Assembly (NCBI RefSeq): GCF_007830445.1
Contig: NZ_VLKR01000016.1
Coordinates: forward strand, 82,416-146,415
DNA from: Sphingobacterium siyangense
Lineage (GTDB): Bacteria > Bacteroidota > Bacteroidia > Sphingobacteriales > Sphingobacteriaceae
DNA: 64,000 nucleotides
Reading direction: 5' to 3'
A model generated the notes under the pieces. That model was given only the letters and a program-made list of their open reading frames with translations. It made no database searches and was not told where the DNA came from. Made by a program: the position numbers and the translations under genes. Shown here in pieces: positions 8,749 to 17,053 of the stretch. Positions within the stretch are counted from its first letter, which is position 1; every line of letters begins with the position of its first letter.

Positions 8749-9438
8749 ATCAAAGATACTTGTAAATTGCTGGTCTGCAGCTGAAGTATCTTGCAATTTA
8801 TCCTCGCCCCAAGTCTGCCCTTTCAACCATAGGGTCTGGCAGCCAACGGCTTTGGCAGGTACCATATCTTTACTATAGGAATCACCTACAACCAATACCT
8901 CTTGCGCAGGAAGACCTATTTCAGTCACACCTAAAGCATAAATTGCAGGATCAGGTTTGCGTACACCAACGACAGCAGACTCCACAACAGACTGAAAATA
9001 AGGCAGGATACCAAAATCGTCAAGTACTGATTTTAAATTACCATAAAAATTGGACACCATGACAATTGGATATTTTGCATGAAGTGAATTTAACAGTGGT
9101 TTTACCTCCTCAACGGTATTCTTTGCCAGCGAATAACCGTCAAAGGCTATTTTATGAGCTAATGAGCGATCTAGGTCGTACCCTGCAGCAATAAGATAAT
9201 CAAATTGTACATTGAGCTTTGCTTCAAGTACTTCTAAAAAATTAAACTGCGGCTTAATGATAGGCTGTAAAGCCATCTGACGTTCCGCGTAGGTATAGGC
9301 CTCCTGAAAAGCGTTCAAATTTACAGGAACCTGATATTTTTCATAACCCGACCAGATAACAGCTCCCCAGTGGCCTCCGTTAGTGTCTAAGGTTCCACCA
9401 TAATCAAAAATAATCCCTTTAATATTAAACTTATTCAT
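8731..9438 (-). CDS. HAD-superfamily hydrolase-like protein at the end of the inositol-lipid cluster
   Basis: 235 residues with the HAD core: motif I GIIFDYGGTLDT, motif II VMVSNFYG, motif III Lys in VRKPDPAIY and motif IV VVGDSYSKDM. The nucleophile Asp is present, but the second motif I Asp (general acid/base in phosphatases) is Gly (DYGGT), a change seen in some HAD-IA proteins whose chemistry is not standard. The context (last gene of a six-gene inositol lipid cluster, one base after the flippase-like gene) suggests a phosphatase step such as removal of phosphate from phosphatidylinositol phosphate, or a regulatory role if inactive. Its 3' end overlaps the convergent AraC gene by 18 bases. 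Confidence 0.82.
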   Translation of the reverse strand: MNKFNIKGIIFDYGGTLDTNGGHWGAVIWSGYEKYQVPVNLNAFQEAYTYAERQMALQPIIKPQFNFLEVLEAKLNVQFDYLIAAGYDLDRSLAHKIAFDGYSLAKNTVEEVKPLLNSLHAKYPIVMVSNFYGNLKSVLDDFGILPYFQSVVESAVVGVRKPDPAIYALGVTEIGLPAQEVLVVGDSYSKDMVPAKAVGCQTLWLKGQTWGEDKLQDTSAADQQFTSIFDLIDFV

Positions 9439-9439
9439 G

Positions 9440-10441
9440 TTATTTCTTTTTTACTAAACTCATCCACCCCAAACCGATCATAATCCAGACAATTTCCCTA
9501 ATTCGTGTCACAACACCCATAAAAATACCGACTTTCGCAGGCAATCCTATACTCATCACAGCCATTGCTAATCCACCTTCCCGCGTTCCCAATTGCATTG
9601 GAAAGAAAAAAACAAGATTGGCAAATAAAGAAGATCCCGAGCTAATGATCATAGCATCAATAAAATCAATATTGATATCTAAGGCTAAACCAATAAAATA
9701 AATCTCAAAACAGCCCACAACACGTGCGACAAATTCCCAAAAAAGGGCCGTATAGAAGCGATCGCGACGATTTTGAAAGAGGTTTTTCACCTGCTGATCG
9801 ACGTCATTCAACGTTTCATACTTCGTCTCCAGTAAATGACCAACTTTTTTGCCTACCAAAGGTAGTTTAGACAAAGCCTTCAATAGTGAAACTGTAATTC
9901 CCTTCTTATAAAATTTCGTAAATAGCCAAGTACAAATGATAGCCATCACAAAAATCACAGCACAGGCCACATCAACCATTGTACTTGCCGGTACGAACCA
10001 AAGAATTAGAAAAACAGAAGCGACCCAAAATAAAATATGCGACAAAATGTGCATGACACCGTATAACAGCACGGAAGAACCTGCCTTCGAACCACCGACA
10101 TAGTTTTTAAGCTCCATAATACGATAAGGCTCACCACCTAATGCAACAAATGGCGTTATATAATTAATGGCGTACCCCGATATTGTCAATTGTAAGACCT
10201 TCCAAAAGGGTACATCTGTCTGCGGCAATTCGGGTTCCTGAATAATTGCCTTAAATGCCATTGCGTTCATCCAGTAGAGTACTGCCCAGCTACCGAGGAC
10301 GGGCAAAAACCACCAGCCAATTTTTTCGAGGTTGTTCCAAATCTCATCAATTCCCATTGCTTGAATCATATAGGCCAGTGTACCTATACCGATGAGCATA
10401 AAGAGTACTTTATAGATCTTAATCCCCATAAGTTGGATCAT
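9440..10441 (-). CDS. Lysylphosphatidylglycerol synthase transmembrane-domain (flippase-like) protein
   Basis: 333 residues with about eight hydrophobic segments spread over the whole length and no soluble aminoacyl transferase domain, so it corresponds to the N-terminal flippase half of MprF (LPG_synthase_TM, UPF0104-type). VALGGEPYRIMELK and MQLGTREGGLAMAVMSIGL are typical of the family. In this cluster a likely role is movement of an inositol-linked lipid across the inner membrane; this is inferred from context. It overlaps the 3' end of the CDP-alcohol phosphatidyltransferase gene by 23 bases, indicating translational coupling. Confidence 0.85.
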   Translation of the reverse strand: MIQLMGIKIYKVLFMLIGIGTLAYMIQAMGIDEIWNNLEKIGWWFLPVLGSWAVLYWMNAMAFKAIIQEPELPQTDVPFWKVLQLTISGYAINYITPFVALGGEPYRIMELKNYVGGSKAGSSVLLYGVMHILSHILFWVASVFLILWFVPASTMVDVACAVIFVMAIICTWLFTKFYKKGITVSLLKALSKLPLVGKKVGHLLETKYETLNDVDQQVKNLFQNRRDRFYTALFWEFVARVVGCFEIYFIGLALDINIDFIDAMIISSGSSLFANLVFFFPMQLGTREGGLAMAVMSIGLPAKVGIFMGVVTRIREIVWIMIGLGWMSLVKKK

Positions 10442-11372
10442 TTGTTAATTTATCAACAAAATAACCGCTTACTTTTTCTTGTCGGTTACACATGTATATC
10501 AATATCGGATTAAGGACAAACATGTCAAAGAAAAAGTAAATCCAAGGCTGACCGATAAACAACCAAACAAATAGGAAAATCACCCTTGTATTGAACTGTA
10601 CAATATTTGTATACTTCATCAATGGTTTATTTTGAGTTCTAAAGTCGACCATCAATTGTTTTGGCAATTCATCTTTATAACGACTCTTCACAATATGCAG
10701 CAGCTTTTGCAGTTTTGGAGAAAGCTTTTCCTGGTTACGTGTATAGCCCATGTAGCCATTCAGCACAAATTTGCTGAAAAAATTCTTGCGCCAAGACAAG
10801 GCATCATAGTCAACTTTCAAATCACGTGTATTGTCCAGCTCACTTCCAGCTTTACCTTTTATAAAATACAAATGTACATTACGATAATAGTCAGCCATTG
10901 CCGACTGAAGCATATGCGATACACCTGCAAGTACACAGAATACCCATAGCCATTGTGGCCATCCTTCATTAATACTGCGTAAACAGATCGCAATATGAAT
11001 AGAAGCAAACCAAAAATCTCCGGCAAAACCATCCAAGATACGACCAAAGCGACTTTTATTGTCTGTCATTCTTGCCAGCTGTCCATCGGCACTATCTAAA
11101 GAATTGGCAAAAACCAATAAAAGCATGCCAATCACATTAATCCATAATGCAGGGTAATAGAATAAAATACCCGCCGCAACGCCAAAGAAAATACTAATAA
11201 TTGTCACAGCGTTGGGTGTAATACCAATTTTGGCACAGACTTGCGCGATACGATAACCTATAGGTCGATAAAACCAAATATCAATTCGCTCTTCTGTATC
11301 ATTAGATTTTAAAGATTGTTCGAATGCACTCAAATTATCTTCTTCGATTACATTAACTTGTTCTTTCTGCAT
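10419..11372 (-). CDS. CDP-alcohol phosphatidyltransferase (candidate inositol phospholipid synthase)
   Basis: 317-residue integral membrane enzyme. The signature DxxDGxxAR...GxxxDxxxD is perfect: DSADGQLAR followed by GRILDGFAGD. Several membrane helices follow. These enzymes displace CMP from a CDP-activated partner with an alcohol. Next to an inositol-phosphate synthase and a nucleotidyltransferase, the reaction is probably CDP-inositol plus a lipid alcohol, or CDP-diacylglycerol plus inositol phosphate. About 60 residues precede the first membrane segment and contain no known domain. ATG 11372 is preferred; the upstream extension to 11447 would lie almost entirely within the ATP-grasp gene. 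Overlap with that gene is 20 bases. Confidence 0.9.
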   Translation of the reverse strand: MQKEQVNVIEEDNLSAFEQSLKSNDTEERIDIWFYRPIGYRIAQVCAKIGITPNAVTIISIFFGVAAGILFYYPALWINVIGMLLLVFANSLDSADGQLARMTDNKSRFGRILDGFAGDFWFASIHIAICLRSINEGWPQWLWVFCVLAGVSHMLQSAMADYYRNVHLYFIKGKAGSELDNTRDLKVDYDALSWRKNFFSKFVLNGYMGYTRNQEKLSPKLQKLLHIVKSRYKDELPKQLMVDFRTQNKPLMKYTNIVQFNTRVIFLFVWLFIGQPWIYFFFDMFVLNPILIYMCNRQEKVSGYFVDKLTNDPTYGD

Positions 11373-12246
11373 TGTGGTTCTTTTCAGTAAATTTATGGTA
11401 AACCATTTGAGCAATGGCCTCAGCGGCCTCTGCCCGACATGGCGCAAAACTTGGCCAGTCGTTTAAGTCAATAATATGGAAGTCTCCATTTGCATCAATA
11501 ATCACATCGCCGCCATAGATATGTACATCCAGGACTTCCGCAGCACGATTGGCAACTTCTTTTAGATTGTCGAGATCAAAAGGAAAATGCACTACCTCGT
11601 CATTAATTTGTTCATACAAATCATATTTGTGATGATTGTGTTCATATGGGTAGAAATAAAAGAAAAAATCCGTTCCCCGCACTGCATAAAACTTGAGTAA
11701 GTCTCCGGCAAGATGTTCAGAAATCACAGCCTCTTTAATCCCACGAAGTGCATATTCATTCAAGATATGTTGCGCTTCTTTCAGACTTGCAGCAAAGGTA
11801 ACATCTTCCTTATGAATCGCATGAAAATCGCCACGTTTGATCCATACACCCTTTCCTTTCAGTTTTTCAAAAATAGATTGGATATCTGCAACGGTAGAGA
11901 TCACGATACTCTTCGGATAAGGAACTCCACCTTCTAAAAGCTTAAGGGTCATGTTTTTCCGAAAGCAATTTTCAATTCCAAATCCTGAATTCAAGACATT
12001 GATCCCATTATTTTGAAGAGATTGCAACTTTTTCACTAAAGTCTTTGTTCTCCCCATAGTCAGAATATTATCCTGCTTCAGGGATGATGAAGACAAAAAT
12101 TCATCTTCATTACACACCTCCACCGAAGCACCTTTTTCAGTCAGTTTTAAAACTACTTCATTAAATATAGCGGCATCATTCCCCACATGGTTGGGTGAAA
12201 AGCGATTTTTTCGAGTTACGCCTAAAATAGAAATCATATCGCTCAT
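11353..12246 (-). CDS. ATP-grasp domain protein of the inositol-lipid cluster
   Basis: About 297 residues with a RimK/carbamoyl-phosphate-synthase-like ATP-grasp arrangement: an N-terminal Rossmann-like part (ILGVTRKNRFSPNHVG), a central nucleotide region (KGKGVWIKRGD with the ATP-contacting Lys) and the C-terminal metal site VIIDANGDFHIIDLNDWPSFAP, where Asp and Asn are in the expected positions. These enzymes ligate a carboxylate to an amine or thiol via acyl-phosphate. A substrate is not visible; in context it might attach an amino acid to the inositol headgroup or precursor. Start ATG 12246 lies 4 bases after the stop of the upstream nucleotidyltransferase; an ATG at 12267 would overlap it. 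Confidence 0.75.
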   Translation of the reverse strand: MSDMISILGVTRKNRFSPNHVGNDAAIFNEVVLKLTEKGASVEVCNEDEFLSSSSLKQDNILTMGRTKTLVKKLQSLQNNGINVLNSGFGIENCFRKNMTLKLLEGGVPYPKSIVISTVADIQSIFEKLKGKGVWIKRGDFHAIHKEDVTFAASLKEAQHILNEYALRGIKEAVISEHLAGDLLKFYAVRGTDFFFYFYPYEHNHHKYDLYEQINDEVVHFPFDLDNLKEVANRAAEVLDVHIYGGDVIIDANGDFHIIDLNDWPSFAPCRAEAAEAIAQMVYHKFTEKNHNAERTS

Positions 12247-12250
12247 TTTA

Positions 12251-12961
12251 CTAACTAACCTCCTCACTCAAAAATTGTTCCGCGACGACACGATCTTTTA
12301 AATGATCAATATCGACCACCTTGTCAAATACAAATGCTTCTACTTGTAAATCGTTTTTCAATAAAGCACGCTGAAAATTACGCATTCTGGAATTACCGGC
12401 TTCAACGGAGCTTAATGCACAATCCATAGCTGCTTTTCGGAAGCAATAAATTCCGCCAGAAACATACTTCGTTTCTGCGGTCGCTGTATCCAGAAAAGCT
12501 TCCACCCGAAGCTGTGAATTTGTGTTCACATAGAGCGGACTCTCATCGTCGACAAAAGGAGTGACTGCCATAAAAGCATCGGCATGTTGATGTTGCTGGA
12601 ATGCCTCCAAATAGGCATGAAATTCATGTGGTCTAAAAACCGTATCTGTTGTTGTCAGACAACAGGACGACCAATCGGGGTTATTTTTGACAAGCAAGGC
12701 AAAACTATGCAATGAACTTGCAGTATCTTCCTCTATAAGTACAATAGGTAATTCAAACGTTGTTTTTTCCAAAAACAATTTCAGTTCCGGAGATTGTTTA
12801 TTGATGATAACATGAACTCTTTGCGCCCCTTCTTTAACAAACACGCGAATCAATCGCTCAATTAATGGAACTCCATGTAATGGTAGCAAGGGTTTCGGTA
12901 AATTAAATCCCTCTTTTCGCAATCGAGAACCTTCTCCCGCCGCTATAATTGCAAATTCCAT
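12251..12961 (-). CDS. Sugar/inositol-1-phosphate nucleotidyltransferase family protein
   Basis: 236 residues, GT-A-like nucleotidyltransferase. IIAAGEGSRLRKEGFNLPKPLLPL is the nucleotide-binding loop followed by the PKPLLP motif with the catalytic Lys; TTTDTVF is in the position of the metal-binding Asp. By analogy with CTP:inositol-1-phosphate cytidylyltransferase, and with an inositol-3-phosphate synthase gene next door, CDP-inositol formation is a reasonable hypothesis. The ATG at 12961 gives the family N-terminus; the in-frame TTG at 12976 is not needed. First gene after two hairpin elements that separate it from the inositol-phosphate synthase gene. Confidence 0.85.
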   Translation of the reverse strand: MEFAIIAAGEGSRLRKEGFNLPKPLLPLHGVPLIERLIRVFVKEGAQRVHVIINKQSPELKLFLEKTTFELPIVLIEEDTASSLHSFALLVKNNPDWSSCCLTTTDTVFRPHEFHAYLEAFQQHQHADAFMAVTPFVDDESPLYVNTNSQLRVEAFLDTATAETKYVSGGIYCFRKAAMDCALSSVEAGNSRMRNFQRALLKNDLQVEAFVFDKVVDIDHLKDRVVAEQFLSEEVS

Positions 12962-12991
12962 TTCTTTTAATTGCAAAATAAAATCATTTAT

Positions 12992-13052
12992 AAAAAAGCA
13001 AAACCCCCGTCACTATCTCAGCGTTCGTAAGCGCAAAAGTCTACAGAGGGTT
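12992..13052 (-). terminator. Structured leader/terminator-like element before the nucleotidyltransferase gene
   Basis: Read on the minus strand, AACCCTC (13052-13046) pairs with GGGGGTT (13008-13002), enclosing an inner GCG...CGC stem (13034-13021), and is followed by TTTTGC then six T (12997-12992). It lies downstream of the strong terminator of the inositol-phosphate synthase gene, so it could be an attenuator for the operon that begins at 12961. Confidence 0.4.
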
Positions 13053-13085
13053 ATATCACAAATCTTCAATATCGTAAGGATTTTG

Positions 13086-13126
13086 AAGAAAAAGGGGAAA
13101 AATTGTTTTTAAACAATTGTTTCCCC
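13086..13126 (-). terminator. Terminator of the inositol-3-phosphate synthase gene
   Basis: On the minus strand GGGGAAA pairs with TTTCCCC (ends 13123-13126 and 13094-13097), with CAATTGTTT/AACAATT extending the stem inside, followed by a T-rich run. Confidence 0.8.
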
Positions 13127-13143
13127 TCTCTTATTAAGGTAAT

Positions 13144-14472
13144 TTATTGAATACTATCTACTAGCTCCTGGTAATAATCCAATCCCAAATGTGTGATTAA
13201 ATCTTCACCCATAATGTGGCGCAATGTATTTTGCAATTTCATCAATTGTTTGAAGATATCGTGTTCAGGAGGTAATCCCGGAGCGGTTTGAGGAGATTTC
13301 AAGTAAAATGATAACCACTCTTGAATACCAGACATACCCGCACGTTGAGCCAAATCAATAAACAAAGCCAAATCCAACGCAACCGGAGCAGCTAAAATTG
13401 AATCGCGACACAAGAAATTGATCTTAATCTGCATTTTGTAACCCAACCAACCGAAGATATCGATGTTATCCCAAGATTCTTTATTATCGCCGTGTGGAGG
13501 ATAATAGTTGATACGTACTTTATGATAAAGATCACCGTATAACTCAGGGTTCTTTTTCGCATCCAGAATTTCTTCCAATACCGATAATTTAGAGACCTCT
13601 TTTGTTTTGAAATTTTCAGGATCATCTAATACTAATCCATCCCGGTTACCTAAGATATTCGTCGAAAACCAACCTTCAACACCCAAAGCTCTCGCTTGAA
13701 GACCAGGTGCCACAATTGTTTTCATCAATGTTTGGCCTGTTTTAAAATCTTTACCTGCAATTGCCACACCGTTTTCATGCGCCAACTCAACAATAGCAGG
13801 AACGTCACATGTTAAATTTGGTGCACCATTTACATAAGGAGCTCCCTCTTTCAATGCCGCATAACAATAGATCATACTTGGTGGAATACGTTGATCATCA
13901 TTGTCTAATGCTTCCTCTAATTTAGCTAAAGTTGAAAAAGCTTCGTTTGTTTCAATATAACGCTCAGTAGATCCACACCATACCAATACAACACGGTCTA
14001 ATCCGTTTTTCTCTTTAAATTCACGAATATCACGTTGTACGGCATCTGCCAATTCACGGCGAGTTTTTTCAGATTTGATGTGCGTTCCGTCCAAATTTTT
14101 CACAAAATTACGGTCAAACACAGCCTTCATCGGTTGGATTGCCTCCAATTCAGCCTTAACAGCATCCAATTGGCCTTGCTCCAATACCTGTGCATTTGAT
14201 GCAGCCTCGTATACGTTATCCTCATATACGTCCCATCCACCAAAAACAACATCTTCCAATTTTGCTAAAGGGACGAAATCTTTAATTAATGGATTTCTGT
14301 TCTCAGTGCGTTTACCCAGACGGATTCTGCTCAATTGAGAAACAGATCCGATTGGTTTTGAAAAACCTTTGTTTATAGATGCCACACCAGCGATTAATGT
14401 TGTAGCCACAGCACCTAATCCCGGAATAAGAATACCCAATTTTCCATTGGCATCTTTCACTTGTTGTCCCAT
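13144..14472 (-). CDS. ino1: myo-Inositol-3-phosphate synthase
   Basis: Converts glucose-6-phosphate to L-myo-inositol-1(3)-phosphate with bound NAD. The 442-residue length fits the shorter prokaryotic enzymes. ILIPGLGAVATTLIAG is the NAD-binding glycine-rich loop; VVLVWCGSTERY, AIAGKDFKTGQTLMKTIVAPGLQARALG and SWDNIDIFGWLGYKMQIKINFLCRDSILAAP are core family blocks containing the conserved lysines (Lys of GKDFKTGQT, Lys of MQIKINF). It heads the inositol-lipid cluster but is followed by its own terminator, so it is probably a separate transcript. The start has the usual N-terminus and is preceded by a 637-base AT-rich gap. Confidence 0.95.
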   Translation of the reverse strand: MGQQVKDANGKLGILIPGLGAVATTLIAGVASINKGFSKPIGSVSQLSRIRLGKRTENRNPLIKDFVPLAKLEDVVFGGWDVYEDNVYEAASNAQVLEQGQLDAVKAELEAIQPMKAVFDRNFVKNLDGTHIKSEKTRRELADAVQRDIREFKEKNGLDRVVLVWCGSTERYIETNEAFSTLAKLEEALDNDDQRIPPSMIYCYAALKEGAPYVNGAPNLTCDVPAIVELAHENGVAIAGKDFKTGQTLMKTIVAPGLQARALGVEGWFSTNILGNRDGLVLDDPENFKTKEVSKLSVLEEILDAKKNPELYGDLYHKVRINYYPPHGDNKESWDNIDIFGWLGYKMQIKINFLCRDSILAAPVALDLALFIDLAQRAGMSGIQEWLSFYLKSPQTAPGLPPEHDIFKQLMKLQNTLRHIMGEDLITHLGLDYYQELVDSIQ

Positions 14473-15109
14473 ATTAATTCTATATACTTAAATTGTTATT
14501 TAATTGATGTATTATGATAAAATAATTCTTAAAATTAGCTTAAAAAAACATATTTCATACCACTGCCCACTTAATTTATAAAATCGTGACAAATACCAAT
14601 ACAAACCCCATTCGAAACCTAAAAAAATAATCTGAAAATGAATTATTATTTAGTGTTCTACTAATCCATCTGATTGAAATTTAACGTTTTTAGCGAAAGC
14701 TGTTAACCCAAAAAATAATTCTCCTTAATTTTACTCAATATATTAAGATTCGAAAACTAATCCAAATTCAATCCAAAAAAAGTTTTTCTTTCTCAAAAAT
14801 TGGTCAATTTTTCTTTTTCTATTCGCTATAAATATGACAATAAAATTGGAAAATGGTTTTAGTAGCACTAACTTTAGCCTAAAATCTAAATACACGCAAT
14901 GAATCTATCGTTCAATTTATAAACCATCAGCTGTTGATCCGCTCATTGTAGCTGGAGAAATGGTCTGCCAAACGATAACGCGATGACAAATTTAACTGTA
15001 TCGCATAGCGCCCAAGGTGCATAAGAGTATCCATAGCATTGCAAAAAATGAACCCAAGTGTAAAATTATAATTTACACCAAAGAATGTACTGAACAAATA
15101 ATTATCTGA
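14473..15109. other. 637-base non-coding divergent region
   Basis: AT-rich, no convincing ORF. It must hold the promoters of the inositol-phosphate synthase gene (minus) and the CocE-type gene (plus), but I find no clean TTG...TAnnTTTG pair for either. The one clear element is a dyad GTGTAAA (15058-15064) / TTTACAC (15072-15078) with a 7-nt spacer, 31 bases before the plus-strand ATG; it could be an operator. Confidence 0.5.
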
Positions 15110-16969
15110 ATGAAAAATACAATTTCGTGCCTAACTTTAGCGCTTTTAAGCGCAAGCCAGTTACATGCTCAAACAGCTGCCGACTCGGCTTATGTTAGAG
15201 ATCATTATGAAAAGACCGAAGTAGCAATCCCCATGCGAGATGGGAAGAAATTATTTACTGCGATCTACAGTCCAAAAGACAAATCCAAGAAATATCCAGT
15301 TTTACTCAATAGAACACCCTACACGGTTTCTCCTTATGGGCAGAACGAATACAAAAAAAGCTTGGGAAACTTTCCCCAAATGATGCGTGAAGGTTATATT
15401 TTCGTTTATCAGGATGTCCGTGGCAAGTGGATGAGCGAAGGTGATTTTGAAGATATTCGTCCGACCACCTACAGCAAAGATAAAAAAGCAATCGATGAAA
15501 GTACGGATACCTATGATGCGCTTGAATGGTTACAGAAAAATCTCAAAAACTATAATGGCAAAGCCGGGCTCTATGGGATTTCCTATCCAGGCTTCTATTC
15601 TACCGTCGGATTGGTCAAAACACACCCGAGCTTGAAGGCAGTCTCCCCACAGGCTCCCGTAACAGACTGGTTTATCGGCGACGACTTCCACCATAATGGC
15701 GTATTGTTTCTTCAGGATGCATTTACATTCATGTCAACCTTTGGTGTCCCACGTCCAAAACCCATTACACCGGATCAATTTAAGGGCAAAATTCAAATCA
15801 AAGAAGCCGATAAATATAACTTTTTTGCAGAAGCAGGAACAGCGCGGGAACTCAAAGAAAAGTATTTTGGTGACTCCGTACAATTTTGGAATGACCTGTT
15901 TAAACATCCCGACTATGATGATTTTTGGAAATCGCGTGTGATCACCAATTCTTTACAGGAGGTAAAACCAGCTGTGATGGTGGTTGGTGGTTTCTTTGAC
16001 GCGGAAGATGCTTATGGAACATTTAAGACTTACCAATCGATTGAGGATAAAAGCAAAAAAAACAACTCGATTTTAGTCGCGGGACCTTGGTATCATGGCG
16101 GCTGGGTTCGTGCAGAAGGAAACTATTTAGGTGATATCCAATTTGAGAAAAAAACCAGTATTACTTATCAGGAGCAATTTGAACAACCGTTTTTCAAATA
16201 TTACCTAAAAGATGAAGGAAACTTCGCCCCTTCCGAAGCTAACATTTTTGTCTCAGGCAGCAACGAATGGAAACATTTCGAACAATGGCCGCCAAAAAAT
16301 GTAGAGACAAAAAAACTATACTTCCAACCTCAGGGGAAACTTGGATTTGACAAAGTTCAACGTACAGATTCCTGGGATGAATATGTAACAGACCCTAATA
16401 AACCTGTTCCGCATCAAGGTGGGTTAATTCAAAACCGAACACGGGAGTATATGGTAGATGATCAGCGTTTCGCAGCTAGTCGCCCTGATGTCATGGTTTA
16501 TCAAACGGAACCGTTGACGGAGGATCTGACGATAGTAGGCCCAATCAAAAACTTCCTCAAAGTCTCCTCAACAGGAACAGACGCGGACTATGTTGTCAAA
16601 CTGATTGATGTATACCCGAACGATGCTGCAAGTTATCAAGGAAAAACAATGGCTGGATATCAAATGATGGTACGTGGTGAGATCATGGCGGGGAAATACC
16701 GAAATGGTTTTGATAAAGCACAGGCCTTGACTCCAGGTATGGTCGAAAAGGTTAATTTTGAAATGCCAGACGTTGCGCATACCTTCAAAAAAGGACATCG
16801 CATTATGGTTCAGGTACAAAACTCATGGTTTCCGTTAGCAGAACGAAATCCACAGGTATTTTTACCGTCTTATACAGCCACCAAAGCTGACTTCCGTAAA
16901 GCTACCCAACGTATTTTTCACGATGTGAACAATGCCACATACATCGAATTTTCTGTCCTCAAAGATTAA
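15110..16969 (+). CDS. Secreted CocE/NonD-family alpha/beta hydrolase (X-Pro dipeptidyl-peptidase S15-like)
   Basis: 619 residues. MKNTISCLTLALLSASQLHAQ is a signal peptide, so the enzyme acts in the periplasm or outside. The hydrolase core contains GLYGISYPGFYS with the nucleophile Ser in GxSYxG, GGFFDAEDAYG with the acid Asp and GPWYHGGW with the His; the C-terminal ~200 residues form the jelly-roll domain of the family. Relatives include alpha-amino-acid ester hydrolases, glutaryl-7-ACA acylases and cocaine esterase, so the natural reaction is cleavage of an ester or amide of an amino acid, but the substrate cannot be read from sequence. Monocistronic and closed by a bidirectional hairpin. 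Confidence 0.9.
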   Translation: MKNTISCLTLALLSASQLHAQTAADSAYVRDHYEKTEVAIPMRDGKKLFTAIYSPKDKSKKYPVLLNRTPYTVSPYGQNEYKKSLGNFPQMMREGYIFVYQDVRGKWMSEGDFEDIRPTTYSKDKKAIDESTDTYDALEWLQKNLKNYNGKAGLYGISYPGFYSTVGLVKTHPSLKAVSPQAPVTDWFIGDDFHHNGVLFLQDAFTFMSTFGVPRPKPITPDQFKGKIQIKEADKYNFFAEAGTARELKEKYFGDSVQFWNDLFKHPDYDDFWKSRVITNSLQEVKPAVMVVGGFFDAEDAYGTFKTYQSIEDKSKKNNSILVAGPWYHGGWVRAEGNYLGDIQFEKKTSITYQEQFEQPFFKYYLKDEGNFAPSEANIFVSGSNEWKHFEQWPPKNVETKKLYFQPQGKLGFDKVQRTDSWDEYVTDPNKPVPHQGGLIQNRTREYMVDDQRFAASRPDVMVYQTEPLTEDLTIVGPIKNFLKVSSTGTDADYVVKLIDVYPNDAASYQGKTMAGYQMMVRGEIMAGKYRNGFDKAQALTPGMVEKVNFEMPDVAHTFKKGHRIMVQVQNSWFPLAERNPQVFLPSYTATKADFRKATQRIFHDVNNATYIEFSVLKD

Positions 16970-17007
16970 CAGGTCAATTCGAAAGCCAGCGCTTAAGAGC
17001 TAATTGA

Positions 17008-17051
17008 ATAAGGCTACATCAGCTAAACACCTATGCCTGATGTAGCCTTAT
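17008..17051. terminator. Bidirectional terminator between convergent genes
   Basis: 14-bp perfect inverted repeat (17008-17021 and 17038-17051, 16-nt loop) between the stops of the CocE-type gene and the convergent MFS gene. Confidence 0.85.
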
Positions 17052-17053
17052 CT

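Noticed and set aside
10419..11447. Longer start of the CDP-alcohol phosphatidyltransferase
   Set aside because: The extra 25 residues lie within the coding sequence of the ATP-grasp gene and do not match the family; ATG 11372 used instead.
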